DNA of 64,000 bases from Synaphobranchus kaupii (taxonomy: Eukaryota > Chordata > Actinopteri > Anguilliformes > Synaphobranchidae). This document shows, piece by piece, positions 21,810-32,900 of this stretch. Position 1 is the first letter of the stretch. The number at the start of each line of letters is the position of its first letter. The stretch lies in contig CM056383.1 of the NCBI GenBank assembly GCA_029718625.1, positions 18,004,722-18,068,721 of the forward strand. The letters are read 5' to 3'. The notes under the pieces are model-generated. The model saw only the letters and a list, made by a program, of their open reading frames with translations, was not told where the DNA came from and made no database searches. The translations under genes were made by a program, and so were the position numbers.

Positions 21810-22130
21810 CTAATTACGAGAGTTCTTTACACACTGATTATGAGAGCTCTTTACACAGAGCATAAATACCGGGTAATTGGCGGAGCTGACCCGGTATCTG
21901 TGTAAAGACGTCAAGCCGTAACAAAGGCGGGTTAAAGTAACCCTGCACTGACCCACCTCAGGACATAGGAAAAAAGCCCAACCTGACCCGGCATTTCTTC
22001 TGTGTAAAGTAAAGAGCAATGCCGGTGCATTTTCCATGGTAACGGGCCACGTAAACATTCCATCAGCTGTCAGCTGTCCACGCGAGTTACTTTGTATCAA
22101 CAGTTTCAACAGAAATTTATCCTAAGAAAA
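21810..22130. repeat. Dispersed repeat with TTTACACAGA motifs
   Basis: GAGAGCTCTTTACACAGAGC at 21842 and TTCTTCTGTGTAAAGTAAAG at 21996 are inverted relatives, with GACCCGGTATCTGTGTAAAG between. It looks like a short DNA-transposon derivative but clean termini are not defined. Confidence 0.4.
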
Positions 22131-22639
22131 AAAGTAACATAGGCTACAATAACTTTACAAAGGCAGGGTCTGCACCACATAATTTTCAAACAAAGTATGA
22201 ATTGTTGGTTGTTTGTTCTCTCCAACACTGCCATTTCACAGAGCAAATGGAGATGCCACTTCTTTCCTACTTAATTAGAAATGTTTGCTTCATTCTGCAT
22301 AAATCTCAACAAGCACGCTGTAAACCTGATTATGTTGTGTCTTACATTGTTCTTAAAGGGGTATCAGACAAACCTTCCATTTCAGATTGACAGCTGGCTG
22401 TATCTGAAGCAGGTCATAACAATGTGGGAAAGGAAAATCGATTAATGAAATTTAGTGAGAACTCCGTACAAATGTTCTCTGTAAAATGGATAGATTTGAT
22501 CACGTGAAATTGATAGATTCTTATTTATGAGATTATATATACCCTCACCAGCACAATATCTTGGATATTTGATTGATTATTCATATTATTCAATATTTTA
22601 ATAAAACAGCAGGTGTTGCGGTTGTGACATCTCTTACTA

Positions 22640-24032
22640 CAAACCTCAATTCCAAAAAAGTTGGGACAGTATGTAAAATGGAAATAAAAGCAGAAAGCAG
22701 TGATTTGTAAATTCTCTTATACATATATTTAATTAAAAATAGTACAAAGAAAATGTTTTACCTTATCAACTTTTTTTGTAAATATATGCTAATTCCGAAT
22801 TTGATGCCTGCAACACGTTCCAAAAACATTGGGACAGGGGCAAAAAAAGACTGGGAAGGTTGTGGAATGTTAAAAAAACACCTGTTTTGTGGAATTTAGG
22901 GATTTCACAATCTACAGTCCATAATATTAGTAAAAGATTCAGAGAATCTGGAGAAATCTCCGTGCGAAAAGGGCAAGGCCGAAAACCAATATTGAATGCT
23001 TGTGACCTTCGATCCCTCAGACAGCACTACGTTAAAAAGCGGCATGCTTCTGTAATGAATATACCCACCTTGGCTCGGGAATACTTTGGAAAACCGTTGT
23101 CAGTAAACACAGTTCCTCGCTGCATCTACAAATGCAAGTTAAGACTTTACTATGCAAAACGTAAGCCATATATTAACAACATCCAGAAACGCCGCCGACT
23201 TCTCTGGACTCAAGCTCATCTGAGATGGACTGACGCAAAGTGGAAACGTGTTTTGTGGTCCACCTTTCAAATTATTTTTTGGAAATAATGGACGTCGTGT
23301 TCTCCCGGCCAAAGAGGAAAAGGACCATCCAGATTGTTACCAACACAAGGTTCAAAAGCTAGCATCTGTTATGGTATGGGGGTGTGTTAGTGCCCATGGC
23401 ATGGGTAACTTGCACATCTGTGAAAGCACCATTAACGCTGAAGGGTACATAAGCATTTTGGAGCAACATATGCTGCGATCTAGACAATGTCTTTTTCAGG
23501 GACATCCCTGCTTATTTCAGCAAAACAATGCCAAGCCACATTCTGCACGTGTTACAACAGCATGGCTTAGTCGTCAGAGAGTGCGGGTGCTAGACTGGCC
23601 TGCTTGCAGTCCAGACCTGTCTCCCATTGAAAGTGTGTGGTGCATTATGAAGCACAAAATATGACAACGGAGACGCTGGACTGTTGAGCAGCTGAAGTCT
23701 CATATCAAGCAAGAATGGGGAAAAATAAATAAATAAATACAACACAATTAGTGTTGTAGTTCCCAAAAGAGTGTTGTTAAAAGAAAAGTTTAAAAGAAAA
23801 TGTAACACAGTGGTAAACATGCCCCTTTCCCACATTTTATGGGATGTGTTGCAGGCATCAAATGTAGAATGAGCCTATATTTACAAAAAACAATAAAGTT
23901 GATTAGTTAAAACATTAAATATCTTGTCTTTGTTCTGTTTTTAATTGAATACAAAAAGGACTCGCAAATCATTGCTTTCTGTTTTTATTTACATTTTATA
24001 CACTGTCCCAACTTTTTTGGAATTGAGGTTTG
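22640..24032 (+). mobile_element. Tc1/mariner element, complete ends, dead transposase
   Basis: It is flanked by TA (22638-22639 and 24033-24034). The terminal repeats read CAAACCTCAATTCCAAAAAA and the exact inverse at the right end. Length 1393 bp, usual for Tc1 of fish. Confidence 0.92.
22860..23664 (+). pseudogene. Tc1 transposase pseudogene
   Basis: The N-terminal helix-turn-helix part is readable (LGISQSTVHNISKRFRESG) and the C-terminal part keeps DLSPIESVW with the catalytic Glu. The frame breaks near 23280. The first catalytic Asp is gone (the usual WTDES reads WSTFQ) and the second Asp of the QQDNAKPH motif is Asn (QQNNAKPH). It cannot be active. Confidence 0.88.
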
Positions 24033-24539
24033 TACATGTGCATTGATTATCTCTATTTATTGTCTTTAATAAGAATTTACGGACAAGTGTCACCAACCGA
24101 AACAGGCCTGTCACAACCAAAACAATACCATTTGTTTCAGTAGTGACTCGTTGTTTCGGTTGTGACAATTTTGGCTCATTTTGGCCACAAAACAAAATAT
24201 TTAGCAAGCACATGGTTAGCAACCACTTCTCTGTGCAGATGCACCTTCCTTTTAATCAAATCTACAGTTATGAAATCAACTTTTTTTCTCTAATATAAAA
24301 ACTTGGGTGTTTAGGTCTGACGCCTCAACCACAGACTAATTTTCAGACTTTGAAGGACAAGAAACTAGCTACTCACCTTGTGGCCTTGATTCATATGTAG
24401 GCAGTCTAATAATTGCCTGGTTTAAAAAAGGGGGTGTGGCTACAAGCAGGTTCACTGCACAGACTCAAACAGTGTACGTTTCGGTTGTGACATAAAAATT
24501 GGGGACAGCATTTTTTCGATAGGCTTTTTGAATTATAAA

Positions 24540-25220
24540 ATTTATTACAAAATAGATTGCATTGTTTCAACTTATATTTGATAAAAAATTACATGCTTTA
24601 TTGAATGAAATTGGCAAAAATATTTTGGGTATTATTTTTTAATGCACCAGTTAAGGGTTGATAGGACAGCCATCTCCCAATATAGGAATTTATACTCCCA
24701 AGAGTATATGTGTTGATTTTGGATAAATTTAACTATTATTACTGCAAATTATATCTTAGATTATATTAAAACTTAACATGATCTAATGAATTATATACCA
24801 TTGAAAGATTTTATTGGTCAGTGTCTTACTTTTATGAGAGGGACAGCAATTTGCATGACCTTTGTAGAATGGCCCATGATATGATATCAGATATCAATGA
24901 TATCAGACTCATATATCCTACTGAGATGCACTCCCCTCTATTTTTACATGTTAGCTTTTAAACAGCTCATAGTTATTTAGCACAGAAATTGGCCTGTCCT
25001 GAATATGAATCGTGCTGATTGAAGCTTTGGTTAAAGATTTCAGCTAGAACACTCAACTTGAGTAATAATAATTCAATCTGGGACCAGATTACATTTGATT
25101 TTCACTTTTTACAGACCAGTAAAACCAATGTTTCATGAAACCAAATCCCTCAGTCATTTATTACAATTAAATTTGACTGGAGCAAGGGGTCATAGTGAGT
25201 TTTCTTATTCACTAAGCACA
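24540..25220. other. AT-rich, no supported feature
   Basis: No exon or recognisable repeat end found. Confidence 0.35.
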
Positions 25221-25225
25221 GTGTC

Positions 25226-25283
25226 TGGATAGAAGTGTACTTTTGTAAGTCGCTCTGGATAAGAGTGCCGTGTAGTGTAATGT
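25226..25283 (+). repeat. SINE/LINE-2-type 3' tail
   Basis: TTTTGTAAGTCGCTCTGGAT followed by AAGAGTGCCGTGTAGTGTAA is the conserved tail of V-SINE/HE1-type fish repeats. Confidence 0.7.
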
Positions 25284-26892
25284 CAGTGGCTATAAGAACC
25301 AGGAAGTGCTGAAACTGTCACAGTAAAAAAATAAAAATAGAATAAAAACAAACCATTAAACCGCCACCCGCAACTCTTTATTTATATTGTTTAACTACAT
25401 CGCTGAAAAGAAGCCCCAAGTCGCTTATAGCCTAATAAGCAGATTTTAAGACATTAATGAACCGTAAAACTATAACCTAAACACATCTCCGACTTCACGG
25501 CCACCGTAGTTTCGGGAAGTGTATAAACATCTACCTTCAGGAGAGCTTCAAAATGTCAGCGACAGTCAGAAGAGGCGAATGTAATGAAACGTTTAGGTGT
25601 AGGCACAGAGCTGTAGGTCTAGTTATGAATTAGGAAAACGGATTTGAAGCTAGTTAATAAACTGTAGCCTACCTCACACTTTTGGACATCTGGTGTATAC
25701 AAACCGATAAGGTATGTCAGCACTGGAATTCGTCTCTAAGATAGCTAACCGTTAGCTATATTATCCAAAAGTAGCCAGCTAGTTAACTGTTAACTAGCTA
25801 CCTGGATAGCTGTATGTTAGCCAGTTGATTTGGATTATAACCTAAATGACCACGAGCTACTTTGCAAGACCTATTCTACAGACACGGATGTGACTGATAA
25901 AATTACCAACCGAGCACGTGATCATAACGTTTTATGTTTATGTGTTTTGTCCATGATGTAACCCCGTTAACGTTAAGTAGCTATCAAGAGTCTACTAGTC
26001 TAGGTACAAGTAACTAGCTAGCTAACATAAATACATAACATAAAGACAACATTTTTATATTGGCAAACATCAGTAATATTAGCTAATATTGTCTGTGCAT
26101 TTTTGTAACATAACGTTAAGAATTCGAAATATTTACCACCGCTAGAACGTTGTCAGTTCGATCTGAACACGTCGTTCCATTCAGCATAGGCATACTGACT
26201 TATATTTGATGCAGTTTGCCATAATGAGTGTTGAAATTGAAATAATGTCCATGTCATGTAATGTTACACTTGTTTTCGATAGCTCCACTTGGGTGGAAGT
26301 GACAAGGTTCGGCAGACAACGTTGAACGAAACATACGTACATGCTTTTGTGTGCAGCAATTTCCATGAGAGGAAGTATAGCTGACATACGCAAGACAATA
26401 CATTATTATTCATCTGGAGCTAACCTAACCTTGGTCCTGCACGATATAAGCTTGACATGCCAAACACGATAGCAAAACATTCCTACATGTTTCTTGAATA
26501 TGGTAATAACAACAACAACAACAATAGCATAATAATAATAATACTGCTACTACTACTAATAGTAACAATAGTAATTGTATAGCACCTTTCATACAATAGT
26601 TTTAAATGGAAGCAGGCACAGACACAATGGCCACATTTTCATGTGCAAATTCTCCATCATAATTTCACTTGGTTCAGTGACTGAAATGAATATTTATGTA
26701 AAGATGGGTTTCTTGTCAGTCATTTGCAAATGCAATATGTTTTTTTATTGTTTTTTTTAAAGAGAAATTGATTGAAATGTGTCAATCTTGCACTTTCATT
26801 GTTAAATCAGTCAACATCATTCTCAACCATTTTAATGTCTCTCTGTCTCTCTCTGTCTCTCTCGCACACTCTCACTCTCACTCACAACCCAG
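25284..26892 (+). other. stk11ip: 5' flank and probable 5' UTR intron of stk11ip
   Basis: Exon 26893 begins at an acceptor only one base before the ATG, so at least one non-coding exon must lie upstream. 25360-25620 is a candidate (moderate GC, CGGGAAGTG ETS-like site near 25515), but I cannot place a start site. 26813-26890 is a long TCTC tract that serves as polypyrimidine tract for the acceptor at 26891-26892. Short AAC/AAT repeats lie near 26505-26560. Confidence 0.4.
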
Positions 26893-26893
26893 G

Positions 26894-26960
26894 ATGTCTT
26901 CGCCCTCTTGTGGTCAGTTGAACCTTGTGCGGACTCTGGCTACATTGCTGCGGAATAATG
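26894..26960 (+). CDS. stk11ip: stk11ip coding exon 1
   Basis: [20 protein letters not shown]; phase 1 end at AATG|GTACCT. The ATG sits one base after the acceptor. Confidence 0.85.
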
Positions 26961-29900
26961 GTACCTCATTTTACTGTGTTATTTTTATTTACTCTTTGTT
27001 TTCATTCTTGTTGTTTCTATAAATATGCTTTTGCAATGACTGCATATCCATTAGTGACTTGCTTTTTGCACGAAAAGAGCCGTATGACAGTGTTACATTT
27101 TAGATTACATAATACAGGATAGTGGGAGTGGATCGACATATGCACCAAGTTTCAGACCATATGTAAGGCTCCGATATATCAAGCAGTTTAGTCTAACCCT
27201 AACATTAAAAAGTAAAGTATCCAAGTTAAGGTGGCGTTGACCCATAGGGTAAGGCCTGACAACCAGACCCAAACATGAAGGAACCTGTAGGTGTACAGTT
27301 GTGTTCAAATAAATAGCAGTGTGTTAAAAAAAGTGCAAATATTTTTTAATAGCTTTTAGTTCCATATTTCAAATGTAGTGGAAACATTACACATTCAATT
27401 CCAAATCAAAGCATTAACAAATTTTATCAAGTCCGCATTATTCTTTTACAGGAAGCAAAGAAAAGGAATATTAATCTGTTCAAAAAAATAGCAGTGTCGA
27501 CATTTTTCTCTTCAAACTCAAACACTTACTGTATAAACTGAAGAAATTTTTCAAGATTTAACTTCACTTTAAATTACTGAACTAATATTTAGTTGCATAA
27601 CCATTGTTTTTGATAACTGCTGCGCATCTGCGTTGCATCGAGTCAACCAACTTCTGGCACCTAGAAACAGGTATTTCAGCCCAGGATGAACGAACTACAT
27701 TCCACAGTTCCTGTGACTTTTTGGGTTTTGCTTCAGAAACTGCATTTTTAATGTCACCCCACAAGTTTTCAATGGGGTTGAGGTCGGGGGATTGAGCTGG
27801 CCACTCCATTACCTCAATCCTTTTTGTCTGGAACCAATATGTTGCTCGCTTACTCGTGTGTTTGGGGTCGTTGTCTTGTTGAAACACCCATTTCAGGGGC
27901 ATTTCCTCTTCGGCATATGGCAACAGTATTTTGATGTATTCAAACTGATCCATGATCCCTGGTATACGATAAATAGGCCCAACACCGTAGTATGAAAAAC
28001 ATCCCCATACCATGATTTTTGCGCCACCATGCTTCACTGTCTTCACAGTGTACTGTGGCTTGAATTCAGTACCCGGGGGTCGTCTGACGTACTGTCGACG
28101 ACCACTAGACCCGAAAAGAACAATTTTACTCTCATCAGTCCACAGAATGTTACGCCATTTCTCTCTGGGCCAATCGATGTGTTCCTTGGCAAATTTGAAC
28201 CGATTCTGCACATGCCGTTTTTTCAACAATGGTGCTTTACGGGGGCTTCTTGCTGATAGCTTCGATCAAACGTCTTCTGACTGTAACAGCACTTACAGGT
28301 AATTTTAGATCATCTTTGATCTTTTTGGAGGTGATGATTGGCTGAATCTTTGCCATTCTGACTATTCTTCGATCCGTTTTAACAGTAGTTGCTCATTTTC
28401 TTCCGCGTGTTTCGGGTTTTTATTGCCATTTTAAAGCATTTGAGATCATTTTAGCTGAGCATCCTATAATTTGCTGCACTTCTTTATACGTTTTCCCCTA
28501 TCAACTTTTTAATCAAATTACGTTGTTCCTCCGAACAATGTTTGGAACGGCCCATTTTACTTAGCAATTCAGAAGGAAATATATTTTATAACAATGTGTG
28601 AAACATTTGCTTCCCTTCTTCCTTAATAAAGGACAATTAATGACACCTGTTTTTTCACAGAATGAATGAATTCTCTAAACTCCACACTGCTATTATTTTG
28701 AACACACCACTTTCAATGAATGAGTCAATTACTCAGAACAAGCAGCGTGCATGTCATGACAGTTGGGTCTGTTGTTTTTCTATTACACTACTACATCTAC
28801 AAGTAAATTATTTGCTATGCAGAAATATCACTACTACTAATAACAGTGGTTCATCAAGTTACTGTATGTCAGGTTTGACCCGGGCCCAGCTCAATTGATA
28901 TTTGGCATTTTGTAAAAATTCTATAAAACATAATTTAATTAATTCAGAATACATTGCATGCAAGCTGCATAGGATCCTACATGTTGGTGTAATTCACCCA
29001 AAAGAGCACAAAATGCTTCTTCCTGTTAACTGGAGGGCCTGTGGTTAAGCTGAATATTTTGAAGTAATGAGGAACATGGTTAAAATACTATTGATGCGCT
29101 TTCTCAGTTTTGAGTTATGGTAGGCTACCTAAGGTGCTGAACACAGTACTACTGAAATGGAATCGTACGTGAAGGCCCCTGAAGACATTTCTTATGAGCA
29201 TGTATGACTCTTTCTGACATAATGCTTCCATGTCAAAGCATTATGAATGGCTTGATATGGTCATGAAGGCATTATATGTAGAGTGAAAAAGTTAAAGAAG
29301 CAGTACATCCATTTCACTGTGACACAACAAGTCCTCAGATTAGGTGACCAACATGGTAATCTATAGGAGCCTGACATTGTTTGAAACCAGTAACTAGACT
29401 CAAGAGTACCTCTGGTGGCATGATTATTCCTATAGTACATGATTATTCCTGCAGTTTAACATGTAGCTTGTTGTGTCTTCTGTGACTAAGTCTTGTTCCC
29501 TCCTTGGTGAAGGTGACTCTGTTCTGGATGGTAGCAGCACCCTGACTCTGCAGGTTGGCTGTCTACAGCATCTCACCCGCCTCTTCCAGCAGTTTCTCCA
29601 ATCGCGCACCAATCAGCACGGCTTCCTGGCCTTGCCCTCACACCCAGCTGACACGCCCTCCATGCTGCAAGTCCAGTTCCTCTTCGACATGCTGCAGAAA
29701 ACCATCTCCCTCAAGGTAATCTCCTCTGCCTCACCTGCTGCCTCTCCTCTCACTTCTCCTGGCCCTGCCATAGGACCAGGAGAACGTCTCTTAATTACAG
29801 AAACTTTGCGAGGGAGAACATTTGCTCTCTACTCCGAATAACTTCCAACCAACGAATCCAGAATCCGAATGATTTGGTCTATGTTAAGTGCCGCAGGTTA

Positions 29901-32900
29901 CTTATGTTTGTCTTTAAGTGGCGTTGCTGTTTCTTCTTTTTCTCCCGATCCTCTACACACAGCTCATTAATCCCCCTGGCCTCAGACTCCAGTCGGTAGT
30001 GAAAATCTTCCCCTTCAAATCCCTCAGATACTTGGAGGTACAGTATGAACAGTCATAACCGTTAATCTTGCCTTTTCTGCATTATTTTGTGGCACTTGGT
30101 GGGATTCAATCAAACATACTAAGTCTGTGTAAGGGCACATGCAATTCAATCAAACCAAAACAAACCCTCCTGGATTAATGTGGTGCCACCGTTAAGGCCA
30201 GCTTTTCTGCCCTACTTCAAAATGTACATAATAGGTTCAAATGAGGCATTAAAAATGAAAAGAGCATAAAGGTAATTTCATGCAAGTGAAACTATTTGGT
30301 TTCATTTGGTTGCATAAAACATCATGTATTTTTGTCATGTCAATGTACAAAATATAATGTTTCATTTTGATAAATTTTTGGAGCTAGTATCTTGTTATTT
30401 TGTTACATTTACTTTTAGGGTACTTTTAATTTGTATCAAAATACATTTTGATGTATTTTAGCCAGTTTGTGGCTACAGTACGTGCGTATATGATGTCTGC
30501 TAAAATGTAATAATCATTAAATGCAGGTTACCATCTGAAATATTAAATAATTGTGTAGGATGCTCTCACCCAAAAACATTTTAATGGTTCATTTTACCGT
30601 TTAGCAGTTGAAATAGCTTTTATTATGATTTACCAAGTGGGAAGGTTGGTCATTTCATTAAGATTGAAATAAGGACTTAATTAAATTTCCCAATATTTGT
30701 TCCGTCCTATTCCTTATTACATAAAAATGCTTTTCAGCATATCATATAGCTGAAATATTAGAGACATGGGCACATTATGCCATTGCTTTATTCCTGAAAT
30801 ATTACAAAAGTCAAGCGTGGTGATTTTGGGGGTTGTAAAAGAGAAAATTGGCAAATCTTTTGCAAGGGAAAACTAACTTGCCCTGAATGAGCTCTGGTCT
30901 CCAGCCTGGGCACCACAATTTGTCCTATTTATTAGATTTCTTTGGATTTTTAACAGCTTGAAAGTTTGTATACTTGAATCTGGGAAAAACGTATGTTTGA
31001 TTTGATTGAATTGCCTATGCTCTAAAACTGGCTGAGTGCATTTAACTGAGTCTAGGTCATTGCATGTCTTGCATATATTATGTTTTACACTCAGTGTGTA
31101 CTGAGCTGAGTGAGTGTAATTTGCATAGTGTGTGTAATGTACTAAGTGTGTACCGTGCTGAGTGAGTGTAATTAGCATAGTGTGTGTAATATGCTCAGTG
31201 AATGTAATGTCCCTAATGCTCTTTCCTCTCTGTCTTATCAGCTGAAGCGCATCCCCCCTCACTGTCTTGAAGGCCTGCGGGCCGTTTACTCAGAGCTGCA
31301 CGTCTTCATCTGTTCCAGAAGTGTCAGCTCTTTACAGGTACAGTATATAGCTTTTCAGAAACATAGGGACTGATCTATTAAAGTGATACTGCAGTTAAAA
31401 ACCGACTTTTCCCGTTGAAAACCGATGTTTTGGGTTAGATTATAATCATACACAACTGTCTATGTCCGAAAATCTCATGTTTAGTCAAAATAGTTTTATA
31501 TGAGTTTTTGTGTAGGTTTACCAATACGCTGGTTTCCGGGGATTCGTGACGTCACGAGATCCTTAACATAAATATGGGTGGAGTTGAGGTGGTCCTAGGG
31601 GTAGTCTCGGCTGGGCACGTGGTATAAAAGCAGAGACCAACGGGTTTTTTTTCCTCTTTGAGACTGAGACCCTTGTACTGCTAACTAGTTAGTTCAAGTT
31701 CAAATGCGAATTGCTCTGTATTACTGCTAACGTTAATATTACGACTTATATCGAGCTACTAAGGCTACGTTCACACTGCAGGCATTAGTGCTCAATTCCG
31801 ATTTATTGCTCAGATCCGATTTTTTTTTTTGTTTGGCTGTTCACATTCATTTTTTAATGTGGCCCATATCTGATTCCAGTGTGAACCGATTGCTCTCCTC
31901 AAATTACCTGTGCAAATTAACAAAAACAAAAGACATAGCGCCTGTTACACAGCCTGCAGAAATAAACAACAACAAAAAGGAAGTAATCAAAGTCACAGCT
32001 TCTGCGTTAATTTTAAAGTTGATGTGCAGTGGAGCTAATGATAAGGGTGAGGAGACGGGGAAAAAAGCCAAGGTTTTTACTAGCTTTTTGTGCTGCCATG
32101 GCTGCTACTTCTGTGCAGAGTGACTCGTGAATGCGAGATCGGAGCCAGGAATGGGGGGACCGTGACATGTGCGGTTTCAGTGAAACTCAAGCAAGGCATG
32201 AAATTAACCTCGCTCACTCGCCTGGGCGAGTGATTATGAGGACGGGCGAGTTAAGAAAATGGAGCACTCGGCCGTTTGGCTAGTGAGAACAGTCGATATA
32301 ACATTTATAAAACGGATAGTTCTGGGATGAAGATTGGTCAATACAGCGTTCCAGCCGTGTTAAAATGCATAATATAAAAAAGCTATCACATGACACATCT
32401 GTTCAACTTCATGTGTAACGTATAGCCTAACATCACTGCGCACCCTTAGATTAAACTATTGACACACTATTGGACCGACAACCATAACGTTCGGTAAGCA
32501 GCTACATGAGAAAACCGTGAATAATGAATAGGCTACCGTGCAACAAACCAAGACAATAATATGGACAGTTCTAACATTATTTTAAATCACAAAACGGTAA
32601 TGCAGCTGTCCGCGAATGATATAAAAACGTTGCCTACTTCCGACTTATTATCATGGTGTATCATTTGTGCCCAAAAAAATCCACTGCTTTGCACATTTAC
32701 CACTTATCTAAAATGACAACACATGATAATATAATGTGAATCTGTTGATAACCTACCCTGTACATGAGTTAACTAGCCCATGCGTACACGTTCTAATGCC
32801 CTGCTAGCTGCATCAAAAATTACGTAAAAAGTCACATTAATTCCAATCTGACAGACTGCGGTCGCTTTGACACAATCGGTTATGTATCGGTAATCCCACA

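Larger units (their letters stand above)
22610..24500. repeat. Sequence with repeated TTTCGGTTGTGAC motifs, split by a Tc1 copy
   Basis: TTGCGGTTGTGAC lies at about 22617, and after the Tc1 copy there are GTCACCAACCGAAAC, GTCACAACCAAAAC, GTTTCGGTTGTGAC (about 24153) and GTTTCGGTTGTGAC (about 24478). Spaced short repeats in both orientations resemble subterminal protein-binding sites of a DNA transposon, into which Tc1 inserted. The outer ends are unclear. Confidence 0.45.

Noticed and set aside
28012..28302. 96-codon plus-strand ORF
   Set aside because: Antisense shadow of the Tc1 transposase copy; the same shadow recurs at 38135-38449.
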